Shown one piece after another: positions 1-7,977 of a stretch of DNA of 42,927 nt (position 1 is its first letter; each line of letters starts with the position of its first letter). The position numbers and the translations under genes were made by a program. The stretch is taken from positions 1 to 42,927 of the forward strand of contig DASTYT010000014.1 in the NCBI GenBank assembly GCA_035764725.1, given 5' to 3'. This DNA comes from Candidatus Methylomirabilota bacterium. GTDB lineage: Bacteria; Methylomirabilota; Methylomirabilia; Rokubacteriales; CSP1-6. Under the pieces are notes generated by a model. That model saw only the letters and a list, made by a program, of their open reading frames with translations. It did no database searches and had not been told where the DNA came from.

Positions 1-141
1 CCCAGCTCGCGACAGCGGACCGACGCCTTGCCCGCCTGGCTCCACTACTACAACTGGGCGCGCGGACACGGCGCGCATCAGGGACGACCACCCATCAGCC
101 GCCTGGTGGCCCCGGACAATCTCGTGGCAGTTCACAGCTAG
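1..141 (+). CDS. IS481-family transposase, C-terminal fragment (cut by window edge)
   Basis: The first 46 codons read in frame 1 up to a TAG at 139-141. They contain LPAWLHYYNWARGHGAHQG followed by PPISRL, the typical end of IS481/rve-type integrase-core transposases, which cut and join DNA. Only the tail is visible, so I cannot tell whether the upstream DDE core is intact. The stop lies 3 nt from the end of the convergent DUF3047 gene, leaving no room for a normal terminal inverted repeat. It is therefore probably a remnant or an immobile relative. Confidence 0.7.
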   Translation, partial: PSSRQRTDALPAWLHYYNWARGHGAHQGRPPISRLVAPDNLVAVHS

Positions 142-144
142 GGA

Positions 145-816
145 TCAGGGCTTCTTGAAGAAGATCTCGCCCACGAAGCACTCGGCCGTGGACTGCGTGT
201 CGTTGGAGTCGATGGCCACCGACACCGCGCCCACGTTCTCGCCGGGATCCTGGTTGTAGATCTTCTTGTAGTCTTCGAACACGTTCCGGGTCTCCGTCAC
301 CCACTGGTTCAGGTCGCCCGTGCCCGAGCGCACGATCACGTAGGTCACCGTGCCCGTCTTCTCGCTGGGCGCGATGGTGCCGGCGGGGGCCGTCGTATCC
401 CACACGTAACCGATGTTGCGAGAGCGGATGGCCTGGGGCGTCCGCGGGAAGGTGACGTAGACCTGGCACGCCTGATCGTCGGTGGCCTTCTTCCGCGAGT
501 CGGCGCCCTTGGGCAGGACCACCGCCTTCCACCGCCACTGGAGAATCGGAAACTGCCGGATGTCGAACTTGATCTCCTTGCTCATGGTCGAGCCGTCATT
601 CTGGCTCTTCATGTGCAGGACCCGGCCGTCGCCGTCGGCCTCGATCGAGAAGTCGTACTTGGGGCTGCCCCACGTCTGGGACTGCCAGCCGCTGGGGAGA
701 CCCTTCCGGCCCACGGGGTCCTTCTTCCAGTCCTCCACGGGCAGCGTGGCGGGCTGGGCGAAGACGGCGCCGGCGGTGAGCACCGTGACGGCGATCGCGA
801 CGGTGGTGGACCGCAT
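145..816 (-). CDS. DUF3047 family secreted protein
   Basis: A 223-aa protein starting MRSTTVAIAV, with a cleavable signal peptide ending near AVFAQP. The body has the DUF3047 pattern: a W-rich early segment (DWKKDP, GWQSQTWG), ILQWRWKA near the middle, an Asp-rich DDQACQVYVTF strand, then NIGYVW and a C-terminal ECFVGEIFF strand. DUF3047 proteins are periplasmic or exported beta-rich proteins of unknown function. The ATG at 816 was chosen over an in-frame start at 864 because it begins the signal peptide directly. There is no Shine-Dalgarno; TATCCT lies 9 nt upstream (826-831), which fits a leaderless transcript. It is convergent with the transposase fragment and divergent from the S4 gene. 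Function unknown. Confidence 0.85.
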   Translation of the reverse strand: MRSTTVAIAVTVLTAGAVFAQPATLPVEDWKKDPVGRKGLPSGWQSQTWGSPKYDFSIEADGDGRVLHMKSQNDGSTMSKEIKFDIRQFPILQWRWKAVVLPKGADSRKKATDDQACQVYVTFPRTPQAIRSRNIGYVWDTTAPAGTIAPSEKTGTVTYVIVRSGTGDLNQWVTETRNVFEDYKKIYNQDPGENVGAVSVAIDSNDTQSTAECFVGEIFFKKP

Positions 817-825
817 GGCTCGCCA

Positions 826-831
826 AGGATA
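826..831 (-). promoter_or_regulatory. Putative -10 hexamer for a leaderless DUF3047 transcript
   Basis: TATCCT on the minus strand ends 9 nt before the ATG at 816, with no Shine-Dalgarno between them. The same arrangement recurs before five other first-of-operon genes in the window. No convincing -35 is seen. Confidence 0.4.
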
Positions 832-903
832 ACCCAGGGGAGGGACGCGATGTTCCCCTTTCACGCGGCCTCCGGCCTAGGCGGAACAGGCGCAAGCGTG
901 TGC

Positions 904-909
904 TAGGGT
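904..909 (+). promoter_or_regulatory. Putative extended -10 for the S4-domain gene
   Basis: TAGGGT, preceded by TGC, ends 8 nt before the ATG at 918. Transcription would begin at or beside the start codon. No clear -35 is visible. Confidence 0.4.
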
Positions 910-917
910 AGGAAATG

Positions 918-1283
918 ATGAGCGCCGAGCGCCTCGATAAGTGGCTCTGGGCGGCGCGCTTCTTCAAGAGCCGCACCCAGGCTGCGGCGGCGTGCGACGG
1001 CGGGAAGGTCGACGTCAACGAGCAGGCGGCCAAGCCCGCTCGAGCGGTGCGGCCGGGCGATCTCCTCCACATCACCCAGCGGCAGTCGCGACGGATCGTG
1101 CGGATCCTGGCCCTCGCGGAGCGCCGGGGCCCGGGCGCGACGGCGGCGCTTCTCTACGAAGACCTCACGCCACCTCCGCCGCCGCGCGCCGAGCGCACCG
1201 GGCCTCCGATGTACCGAGCGCCGGGCGCCGGTCGTCCCACGAAGCGCGAGCGGCGCCTGATGGAGCGGATCACGCGCCGGTGA
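918..1283 (+). CDS. S4-domain RNA-binding protein (Hsp15/HslR-like)
   Basis: A 121-aa basic protein opening MSAERLDKWLWAARFFKSRT, the signature of the S4 RNA-binding fold in Hsp15 (HslR), which binds 50S subunits carrying stalled nascent chains. The S4 domain covers about residues 1-65 (GGKVDVNEQAAKP, RPGDLLHI). The tail is Pro- and Arg-rich and ends KRERRLMERITRR, as in Hsp15 relatives that bind rRNA. Two ATGs are adjacent (915 and 918); 918 was chosen because its distance from the putative -10 matches other genes here. Its TGA overlaps the GTG of the next gene by 4 nt, so the two are probably co-transcribed. The exact role (Hsp15 or another S4 protein) is inferred from family only. Confidence 0.85.
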   Translation: MSAERLDKWLWAARFFKSRTQAAAACDGGKVDVNEQAAKPARAVRPGDLLHITQRQSRRIVRILALAERRGPGATAALLYEDLTPPPPPRAERTGPPMYRAPGAGRPTKRERRLMERITRR

Positions 1284-3271
1284 CAGAGTCCCCTTACGCC
1301 GGCGCGCCTTCGGCCCGGATTTCCTCCACCCTCCGTCTCGTCCTCCTCGTGACCCTCGTCGTCGCGGTCAGCGCCGTGGCGTTTCTGCCGACTCTGGGCG
1401 CGGGCTTCGTGAACTGGGACGACGACGTCAACTTCACCACCAACCTGGGCTTCCGCGGCCTGGGGCCCGCGCAGCTGCGCTGGATGTTCACCACCACGCT
1501 GCTGGGCCACTGGATCCCGCTCACGTGGCTCACCCTCGGGGCCAACTATGCAGTGGGCGGCATGGATCCGTGGGGCTATCACCTCGTGAACGTCCTCGTG
1601 CACGCCGCCGCGGCGGGCGCGTTCTTCCTCGTCGCCCGCCGACTGCTGGCCGCCGTGCTCGCCGGGCCCCCCGTCGCGATCGACCTGGGCGCCGCGCTCG
1701 CGGCACTGGTGTTCGGCGCGCACCCGCTGCGGGTGGAGTCGGTGGCGTGGATCACGGAGCGGCGCGACGTCCTGTGCGCGCTCTTCTACATGCTGACCGT
1801 GCTGGCCTATCTGCGGGGAGTGGAGGGCGAACGGCTGCTGGCCGGTCGCTGGCGCGCGCGCGCGCTCGCCGCCTTCGCCGCGGCGCTGCTCTCGAAGTCG
1901 ATGGCGATGACCTTGCCCGCGAGCCTGCTCCTGCTCGACGTCTACCCCCTGCGCCGCGTCCGGTTCGGCGCGAGGCGGCTCCTGTGGGAAAAGGCCCCGT
2001 TCGCCCTTCTCGGAGGGCTCGCCGCGGTGGGCGCGGTGCTCTCGCAGAGCCGCGGGGCGACGTGGACGGGCTTCGAGGCCTACGGAATCCCCGCGCGTCT
2101 GGCCATGGCGGCCTACAGCTTCTGGTTCTATCCGTGGAAGTTCGTCTGGCCGTCGAGCCTGTCGCCGCTCTACGAGCTGCCCCCGCACGTGGATCCGCTG
2201 GCCCCGCGCTTCCTCGGGCCGATCATCGCCGTGATCGGCATCACGCTCGTCCTGCTCGCGGCGCGTCGCCGCTGGCCGGCCGGACTCGCCGCCTGGACGC
2301 AGTCGATCATCGTCCTGCTCCCGGTGAGCGGGATCGTGCACACCGGCTACCAGCTGGCGCACGATCGCTACGCGTATCTCTCGGGGCTGGGCCTGGCGCT
2401 CCTCGTGGGCGGTGGGCTCGCGTGGGCGCTGGGCCTGCGCGCACGGGGGCGCATGGGCGCGCCGGTCGCCGCCGCCGTGGTCGGCGCCGCCTGCGCCGCG
2501 GTGCTGGGATTGACCGCGAGTACCTGGCAGCAGAGCCGCGTGTGGCACGACTCGGAGAGCCTCTGGGTCAACGCCATCGCGGTGGATCCGGAGTGTATGC
2601 TGTGCTGGAACAATCTGGGACACGCGCTCCTCGCCCGCGGCGCCCACGCGGACGCGCAGCGGCTCTTCGCCAAGGCGATCTCGCTGCGCCCCGACCGTCC
2701 CGGCCCCTGGAACAATCTCGGCACCGCGCTCGCGCTGCAGCAGCGCTATCGCGAGGCGGAAGGCCCCTACGCGAAGGCGGTCGAGCTCTCCGACGGCGGC
2801 TTCCGCGATGCGGTGTCGAATCTCGGGCGCCTCTACGCCGTGGAGGGGCGCTATACCGACGCGATTCCGCTCTTGCGGCGCGCCAACGCCATGCGGCCCG
2901 ACACGCCGGAGGTGGTGGCGAGCCTGCGCGTGTCGCTCAAGAACCAGGGGGGCGTCCTCGCCGCGGCGGGACGGCCGGCGGAGGCGGAAGCCTTGTTCCG
3001 CGAGGCGCTCGATCTCGGCGACGAGCAGGATCTCTACATCAATCTCGGCCGCGCGCGGATCGATCAGGGCCGGGCCGCCGAGGCCATCGCCCCGCTCGAG
3101 CGCGCCGTCCAGATGAATCCGCGCCACACCCATGCACGCGCCTGGCTGACCCGGGCCTACGCGCTGGCCGGCGCCCGAGAGCGGGCCGCCGACGCCATGG
3201 CCGCGCTGACCACGCTCGACCCCGCGCTGGCCGCCCGCGTCGCCACGGAGATTCCCGCCAGCGCACGCTGA
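1280..3271 (+). CDS. Polytopic membrane protein with C-terminal TPRs (GT-C/TMTC-like)
   Basis: A 663-aa protein beginning at GTG 1280, overlapping the S4 gene by 4 nt. About residues 1-430 hold some ten hydrophobic segments. The first loop has NWDDDVNF, an acidic motif placed like the catalytic Asp of GT-C glycosyltransferases. Later come HPLRVESVAWITERRDVL and SKSMAMTLPASLLLLD, both typical of the bacterial TPR-membrane family related to eukaryotic TMTC O-mannosyltransferases. Residues about 440-660 form 5-6 tetratricopeptide repeats (for example CWNNLGHALLARG, GPWNNLGTALALQQRYREAE). A role in transferring a polyprenyl-linked sugar to an exported protein is inferred from family resemblance. 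No substrate can be named. Confidence 0.75.
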   Translation: MTESPYAGAPSARISSTLRLVLLVTLVVAVSAVAFLPTLGAGFVNWDDDVNFTTNLGFRGLGPAQLRWMFTTTLLGHWIPLTWLTLGANYAVGGMDPWGYHLVNVLVHAAAAGAFFLVARRLLAAVLAGPPVAIDLGAALAALVFGAHPLRVESVAWITERRDVLCALFYMLTVLAYLRGVEGERLLAGRWRARALAAFAAALLSKSMAMTLPASLLLLDVYPLRRVRFGARRLLWEKAPFALLGGLAAVGAVLSQSRGATWTGFEAYGIPARLAMAAYSFWFYPWKFVWPSSLSPLYELPPHVDPLAPRFLGPIIAVIGITLVLLAARRRWPAGLAAWTQSIIVLLPVSGIVHTGYQLAHDRYAYLSGLGLALLVGGGLAWALGLRARGRMGAPVAAAVVGAACAAVLGLTASTWQQSRVWHDSESLWVNAIAVDPECMLCWNNLGHALLARGAHADAQRLFAKAISLRPDRPGPWNNLGTALALQQRYREAEGPYAKAVELSDGGFRDAVSNLGRLYAVEGRYTDAIPLLRRANAMRPDTPEVVASLRVSLKNQGGVLAAAGRPAEAEALFREALDLGDEQDLYINLGRARIDQGRAAEAIAPLERAVQMNPRHTHARAWLTRAYALAGARERAADAMAALTTLDPALAARVATEIPASAR

Positions 3272-3309
3272 TCCGCCCCTTGCTTGCGTTGCCCCCGGGC
3301 CGGTGTTAC

Positions 3310-3490
3310 GGTCGCCGCAACAGGGAGTTCGGGGAGCCCTCACGTGAGGGCCCACCGGGAAGGCGGTGCGAATCCGCCGCGACCCCGTCACTGTGATCGG
3401 GGACGAAACCCACGGAAAGCCACTGGCCGGCGAGGCCGCCGGCCGGGAAGGCGTGGGGAGTAGGATGATCCGAGAGCCAGGAGACCGACC
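3310..3490 (+). promoter_or_regulatory. Cobalamin riboswitch 1 (cobU operon)
   Basis: The region has the conserved cobalamin-aptamer elements in order: AACAGGGAG near 3319, GGCGGTGCGAATCCGCC (3363-3379), the CACTGTGATCGGGG segment, AAAGCCACTGG (about 3416-3426) and the B12 box GAGCCAGGAGACCGACC ending at 3490. GGTCG (3310-3314) can pair with CGACC (3486-3490) as a closing P1. Between the box and the cobU start there is a hairpin CCGGTA-GTCCCA-TACCGG (3497-3514), and CCTCC at 3494-3498 can pair with the GGAGG Shine-Dalgarno at 3523-3527. This suggests translational control by sequestering the ribosome site. AdoCbl or a related cobamide would repress the salvage operon. Confidence 0.92.
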
Positions 3491-3533
3491 CGACCTCCGG
3501 TAGTCCCATACCGGTCTTCGAGGGAGGGTCCGG

Positions 3534-4145
3534 TTGACCGCAGTCTTCGCTCCGGGCGCGCCTTCTCCATTGCGCTCCCAGTTCATCCTCGGTGGGGCCC
3601 GCAGCGGGAAGAGTCGCCATGCCTTGGCGCTGGCGCGCGCGTGGGCCGGCCGCGTCGCCTTCGTGGCCACGGCCGAGCCGCGTGATGCCGATCTCGCCGC
3701 CCGCATCGCGCGCCACCGCGCCGAGCGCCCGGCCGGCTGGACCACAGTGGAGGAGCCGCGGGCGCTCGTGGCGGCGTGCGCCGCGGCCGCCCGCGCGGCG
3801 GATCTCGTCGTCGTCGATTGCCTCACGCTGTGGGTCGCCAACTGCCTGCTGGGCGGCGATGGGGACGCGGCGATCCTCGCGGGGGCCGACGACCTCGCCC
3901 GCTTCCTCGACGCGCGGCATGCCGCCCTCATCCTGGTCAGCAACGAGGTCGGGGAGGGCGTGCATCCCCCGACCGCCGACGGGCTCCGCTATCGCGACCT
4001 CCTGGGACAGGTCAATCAGCGCGTGGCCGCCGCCGCCGATCAGGTGACGCTGATGGTCGCGGGCATTCCCGTCTCTATCAAGGCCGACGCCGCGCCCGTG
4101 CGGGCCCCGTGGAGCCACCTCCGTGAGTCTACGCAGGCTCCGTGA
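3534..4145 (+). CDS. cobU: Adenosylcobinamide kinase / adenosylcobinamide-phosphate guanylyltransferase
   Basis: A 203-aa bifunctional CobU/CobP. It phosphorylates adenosylcobinamide and then transfers GMP to give AdoCbi-GDP for nucleotide-loop assembly. The P-loop GGARSGKS is at residues 20-27, followed by the family motifs FVATAEPRD, VVDCLTLWVANCLL and ILVSNEVGEG, and a C-terminal DLLGQVNQRVAAAADQVTLMVAGIPV. The start is TTG at 3534, supported by GGGAGGG 6 nt upstream; that Shine-Dalgarno is the one the riboswitch can mask. It is the first gene of cobU-cobT-btuF-btuC-btuD and overlaps cobT by 23 nt. Confidence 0.93.
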   Translation: MTAVFAPGAPSPLRSQFILGGARSGKSRHALALARAWAGRVAFVATAEPRDADLAARIARHRAERPAGWTTVEEPRALVAACAAAARAADLVVVDCLTLWVANCLLGGDGDAAILAGADDLARFLDARHAALILVSNEVGEGVHPPTADGLRYRDLLGQVNQRVAAAADQVTLMVAGIPVSIKADAAPVRAPWSHLRESTQAP

Positions 4146-5187
4146 CCGCGTGGTCGCGCCGACGGCCGACGCGGCCGAGGCCGCGCAGCGGCGGCTCGAC
4201 GCCCTGACGAAGCCGCCGGGAAGCCTTGGGCGGCTCGAGGAGCTGGCCCGGACGCTCTGTCGCATCTCGGGCCAGTGCCCGCCGCCCACCCATCACGCGG
4301 TCATCTTCACCCTGGCCGGCGATCACGGCGTGGTGGAGGAGCGCGTCAGCGCGTATCCCCAGATCGTCACCGGCCAGATGGTGGAGAACTTCCTCCGCGG
4401 CGGCGCGGCGGTCAACGTGCTCGCGCGCCAGATGAGCGCCAGGGTCGTGGTGGCGGACCTCGGCGTGGCCACGCCGCTGGCGCATGCGGCGGGGCTCAAG
4501 AGCCTCCGCATCGGAGAGGGCACCGCGAATTTCACCCGGGCCCCGGCCATGAGCCGCGAGCAGGCCGAGCGCGCGGTCGATGCGGGGATCGCGCTCGTCG
4601 AGGAGGCGCGCCGGGACGGCCTCGATCTCATCGGGACGGGCGAGATGGGAATCGGCAATACCACGTCGGCCAGCGCGATCACCGCGGCAATCACCGGAAT
4701 CGCCGCGCGCGAGGTCACCGGGCGCGGGACGGGCGTGGACGATGCCGCGTGGCAGCGCAAGACGCACGCGGTCGAGCGGGCCCTCGCGCTGCATCGCCCC
4801 GATCCGCACGATGGGCTCGACGTGCTCGCGAAGGTCGGCGGCTACGAGATCGCGGGGCTGGCGGGAGTGATTCTCGCCGGCGCGGCCCATCGCATCCCCG
4901 TCATCCTGGACGGCTTCATCGCGGGCGCCGCGGCGCTGGCCGCGGTGCGCATCGCGCCCGCCGCAAGCCACTCCCTCATCGCCGCGCATCGCTCGGCCGA
5001 GCCGGGGCACCGGCACGTTCTGGAGACGCTCGGGCTCACGCCGTATCTCGAGCTCGACATGCGGCTGGGGGAGGGGACCGGCGCGGCGCTCGGCATCGGG
5101 CTGGCGCGGGCCGCGGGAGCGATTCTGCGTGACATGGCCACGTTCAAGTCCGCCGGCGTCTCCGGCGGCGACGAGCCCGCGGCATGA
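4123..5187 (+). CDS. cobT: Nicotinate-nucleotide--dimethylbenzimidazole phosphoribosyltransferase
   Basis: A 354-aa CobT, the usual family length. It activates the lower-ligand base by moving ribose phosphate from nicotinate mononucleotide to dimethylbenzimidazole or another base. Visible motifs are LDALTKPPGSLGRLEELA near the N-terminus, FTLAGDHGVVEE, GTGEMGIGNTTSASA at about 172-186 and DMRLGEGTGAALG. Glu317 in the last motif corresponds to the catalytic base known from the Salmonella enzyme. It starts at GTG 4123 inside the end of cobU and its stop overlaps btuF by 4 nt. It acts in the cytoplasm on base salvaged or made elsewhere. Confidence 0.95.
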   Translation: MSLRRLRDRVVAPTADAAEAAQRRLDALTKPPGSLGRLEELARTLCRISGQCPPPTHHAVIFTLAGDHGVVEERVSAYPQIVTGQMVENFLRGGAAVNVLARQMSARVVVADLGVATPLAHAAGLKSLRIGEGTANFTRAPAMSREQAERAVDAGIALVEEARRDGLDLIGTGEMGIGNTTSASAITAAITGIAAREVTGRGTGVDDAAWQRKTHAVERALALHRPDPHDGLDVLAKVGGYEIAGLAGVILAGAAHRIPVILDGFIAGAAALAAVRIAPAASHSLIAAHRSAEPGHRHVLETLGLTPYLELDMRLGEGTGAALGIGLARAAGAILRDMATFKSAGVSGGDEPAA

Positions 5188-6089
5188 GTGCCGTGTCCAT
5201 GGTGTCGGCGGTGATCCTCGTCGCCGTGCTGACCACCTCCGCGTCCGTCGGGGCGGCGGTGCAGGTGACCGACGGCACCGGACGCACGCTCACCCTGCCG
5301 GCGCTGCCACGGCGCATCGTCTCGCTCGTGCCCGGCGTGACGGAGATGCTCTACGCGATCGGCGCCGAGGACCGGCTCGTCGGGCGCACCGACTTCTGCG
5401 ACTACCCGCCGGCGGCGCGGAGCAAGCCCAGCGTGGGTGGCACGGTGTCGCCGAGCCTGGAGGTGCTGGTCTCGCTCAAGCCCGACCTCGTGGTCGCCAC
5501 CAGCGCGGGGAACAGCGACGAGACCCGCCGGCAGCTCGAGCGTCTGCGGGTGCCGCTCTACCTCGTCGATCCGCACGGGCTCTCGGACGTGTTCCGCACG
5601 ATGATGCGGCTGGGCGCGCTCACCGAGCGCGAGGGCCGGGCAGCCGAGGTCGTGGCCGGCCTCGAGCGACGCGTCCGGACGGTGGCGGTGCGCGTGGCCG
5701 CCCTCCCGCGGCCGCGAGTCCTCTACGTGGTGTGGCCCGAGCCCCTCATCGTGCCGGGGCGCGGCGCCGCCGTCACGGAGCTGATCGAGCTGGCGGGCGG
5801 CGAATCGGTGTCCGCCGACGGGCCCGAGGGGTATCCGCGCTACAGCGTGGAGGCCGCGGTGGCGCGCGGGCCCGAAGTGATCATTCTTGCCCGCCACGGG
5901 GCCGGCACCGCGCCCTACGCGCGGGAGAAGTGGGAGCGCTTCGCCGACCTGCCCGCCATCCGTGCGGGTCGGCTGCACGCGGTCGACGGCGATCTCTTCC
6001 ATCGCTTTGGGCCGCGCGTGGTGGACGCGCTCGAGATTCTCGCCCGCCTCCTGCATCCCGAGGCGTTCACGGGGGCGAGCCTCCGGTGA
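5184..6089 (+). CDS. btuF: Cobalamin ABC transporter substrate-binding protein
   Basis: A 301-aa periplasmic binding protein of the BtuF/FhuD class. It has an N-terminal hydrophobic export signal (about residues 1-25, ending ASVGAA), then VTDGTGRTLTLP and PRRIVSLVPGVTEMLYAIGA, the typical start of class III (helical-backbone) binding proteins. VGRTDFCDYPP follows, the usual ligand-facing loop of vitamin B12 binders. The C-terminal lobe includes VLYVVWPEPLIVPGRG. It sits directly before the matching permease and ATPase genes with 4-nt overlaps and under a B12 riboswitch, which makes a corrinoid the likely ligand rather than a siderophore or heme. Confidence 0.9.
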   Translation: MSAVSMVSAVILVAVLTTSASVGAAVQVTDGTGRTLTLPALPRRIVSLVPGVTEMLYAIGAEDRLVGRTDFCDYPPAARSKPSVGGTVSPSLEVLVSLKPDLVVATSAGNSDETRRQLERLRVPLYLVDPHGLSDVFRTMMRLGALTEREGRAAEVVAGLERRVRTVAVRVAALPRPRVLYVVWPEPLIVPGRGAAVTELIELAGGESVSADGPEGYPRYSVEAAVARGPEVIILARHGAGTAPYAREKWERFADLPAIRAGRLHAVDGDLFHRFGPRVVDALEILARLLHPEAFTGASLR

Positions 6090-7105
6090 GCGCGCCCCGC
6101 CGTCTCGCCGCCGTGCTGATCACGCTGGGCGTGGTGCTGGTCGTCACGATGGGGGCCGCCCTCTTCGTGGGAAGCGCCGGTGTGGCTCCGGGCTCGGTGG
6201 TCGCCGCGCTGCTCGGCCGCGCCGATCCCGAGCCGGTCACCCGCCTGGTCGTCCTGGACCTCCGGCTGCCGCGCATCCTCGCCGCCGCGCTGGCCGGCGG
6301 GGCGCTCGCCGTGGCGGGCGTGGGCTTTCAAGCCCTCACCCGCAATCCTTTGGCCGAGCCGTCCGTCCTCGGCATCTCGAGCGGCGCCGCGTTCGGCGTG
6401 GTGAGCGCACAGCTCTTCGGCGTCGGCACGGGCCTCTTCGAGGCGTTCGGGCTCACCGCCTTCGCGTTCGCCGGCTCCGCGGTGGCGGGGGGAATCGTCT
6501 ACGTCATCGCGGCGGGGGCAGGCGGGCTCGCGGTGCAGACACTGCTGCTCGCCGGGGTCATCGTCGGTATCTTCTTCTCTTCGGCCATCGCCGTGCTGAT
6601 CTCGATCGTCGATACGAATCGCCTGGGCGCCGTCATCCAGTGGCTGCTCGGGAACGTCGCGCCAATCCCCGCCGCCGCGCTCGCCGTCTTCGCCCTCGTC
6701 TCCGCCGCGGGCTTCGTGTTGGTGCTCGCGAGCGCGCGCCGGCTCAATCTCTTTGCCCTGGGTGAAGACGCCGCGCGGGAGCTGGGGGTGGACGCCCTCG
6801 GGCTCAAGCGTGCGGTGTTCGGCGGCGCGGCGCTCCTGGTCTCCGCGGTGGTGGCCTTCGCGGGGCCCATCGGCTTCGTGGGGCTGATCGTGCCGCATGC
6901 GCTCCGGATGCTGCTGGGGCCGGACAACCGCGTGCTGGTGCCCGCGGCGGCGCTGGGCGGCGCCATCTTCCTCCTCGTCGGGGACACGCTCGCCCGCAGC
7001 ATCGTCGCGCCGGCGGAGCTCTCCGTCGGCGTGCTTACCGCGTTCTGCGGGGCGCCCTTCTTCGTGTTCCTGCTGAGGGCCCGCGGCCCGAGAGTCCTCT
7101 CATGA
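6086..7105 (+). CDS. btuC: Cobalamin ABC transporter permease (FecCD family)
   Basis: A 339-aa FecCD/BtuC-type permease with about ten transmembrane helices. Conserved features are LRLPRILAAALAGGALAVAG, GFQALTRNPLAEPSVLGISSGAA (the hallmark permease segment), and the cytoplasmic coupling region GLIVPHALRMLLGPDNR near the C-terminus. It starts at GTG 6086, overlapping the btuF stop by 4 nt; no earlier in-frame start leaves the N-terminal helix intact without running through btuF. Two copies would pair with BtuD to carry B12 and cobinamide across the inner membrane. Confidence 0.92.
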   Translation: MSAPRRLAAVLITLGVVLVVTMGAALFVGSAGVAPGSVVAALLGRADPEPVTRLVVLDLRLPRILAAALAGGALAVAGVGFQALTRNPLAEPSVLGISSGAAFGVVSAQLFGVGTGLFEAFGLTAFAFAGSAVAGGIVYVIAAGAGGLAVQTLLLAGVIVGIFFSSAIAVLISIVDTNRLGAVIQWLLGNVAPIPAAALAVFALVSAAGFVLVLASARRLNLFALGEDAARELGVDALGLKRAVFGGAALLVSAVVAFAGPIGFVGLIVPHALRMLLGPDNRVLVPAAALGGAIFLLVGDTLARSIVAPAELSVGVLTAFCGAPFFVFLLRARGPRVLS

Positions 7106-7938
7106 GCGGCGTGCTGGAGGTCCGGGAGGTGGGGTTCACGTATCCAGCGGCCCGCCGCCCCACGCGTCCGCCCTTCACTCTGCGCGAGATCAGCTTCGCC
7201 GTGGCGCCGGGGGAGATCCTCGGGGTCATTGGCCCCAACGCCTCCGGCAAGACCACCCTGATCCGCCTGCTCTCGCGTCTGCTGGTCCCCGATCGCGGCG
7301 AGATCCACCTCGACGGACAGGCCGTCGCCAGCCTCTCGCGCGCCGAGGTCGCTACGCGGGTCGGCGTGGTCCCCCAGACGGTGCCGGCGGACTTTCCCTA
7401 CTCGGTCGAGGAGCTGGTCCTCATGGGCCGCTTTCCCCACGCGCCCGGACGCTTCTTCGAGTCGGACGAGGACCGCGCGATCGCCCGTGAGGCCATGCGC
7501 GCCACTGGCGTGGAGGCCCTCCGCGCGGCGCCCTGCGACCGGCTCTCGGGCGGGGAGCGGCAGCGTGTCATGCTGGCGCGCGCGCTCGCCCAGCGGCCGC
7601 GCCTGCTCGTGCTCGACGAGCCGACCTCGCATCTCGACCTCCGTTATCAGGCCGAGTGCGTGGGGCTGCTGCGCGACCTCAACGAGGGACGCGACCCGGG
7701 AGGCGGGCTCGCGGTGGTGCTCGTCACGCACGACCTCGACCTCGCCGCGCACGTGTGTCATCGCCTGCTGCTGCTCGCCGGAGGCCAAGCGGTGCGCCTC
7801 GGCGCGCCGGAGGATGTGCTGGAGGAGTCGATCCTGGAAGCGGTGTACGGATGTCCGGTGTCCGTGGACAAGCATCCGCGCACCGGCCGGCCGAGCGTCC
7901 GGGTCGTGTGGCCCGAGAGCGCGCGACGGCCGGAATGA
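7102..7938 (+). CDS. btuD: Cobalamin ABC transporter ATP-binding protein
   Basis: A 278-aa ABC ATPase. Walker A is GPNASGKTT (residues 44-52), an S-for-G variant of the usual GPNGAGKTT that is common in this family. The Q-loop is VGVVPQTV, the signature is LSGGERQRV, Walker B is LLVLDEPTSHLD, and the switch His is in VLVTHDLDLAAHVC. It is the last gene of operon 1, overlapping btuC by 4 nt. A short spacer of about 40 nt separates its stop from the second B12 riboswitch. It powers the BtuC dimer. Confidence 0.92.
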   Translation: MSGVLEVREVGFTYPAARRPTRPPFTLREISFAVAPGEILGVIGPNASGKTTLIRLLSRLLVPDRGEIHLDGQAVASLSRAEVATRVGVVPQTVPADFPYSVEELVLMGRFPHAPGRFFESDEDRAIAREAMRATGVEALRAAPCDRLSGGERQRVMLARALAQRPRLLVLDEPTSHLDLRYQAECVGLLRDLNEGRDPGGGLAVVLVTHDLDLAAHVCHRLLLLAGGQAVRLGAPEDVLEESILEAVYGCPVSVDKHPRTGRPSVRVVWPESARRPE

Positions 7939-7977
7939 GGAGGTGAGAGCCGCCGGCACGGCCCGTTATTGACGTCG

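Noticed and set aside
3284..3312. TTGCGT-N17-TACGGT as the promoter of the cobU operon
   Set aside because: The -10 would overlap the 5' arm of the riboswitch P1 helix (3310-3314), so transcription would start inside the aptamer. Either P1 is shorter or the promoter is further upstream; not listed as a feature.
1154..3943. Very long open frames antisense to real genes (also opposite argS, ftsH and glmM)
   Set aside because: High GC at third positions removes stop codons on the opposite strand; the translations are Arg/Ala/Gly-rich with no recognisable domain and no start signals.
7967..7974. TTATTGACG before riboswitch 2 as a promoter
   Set aside because: No -10 is found at 16-18 nt from TTGACG and no -35 upstream of TTATTG; the btuB promoter remains unidentified.
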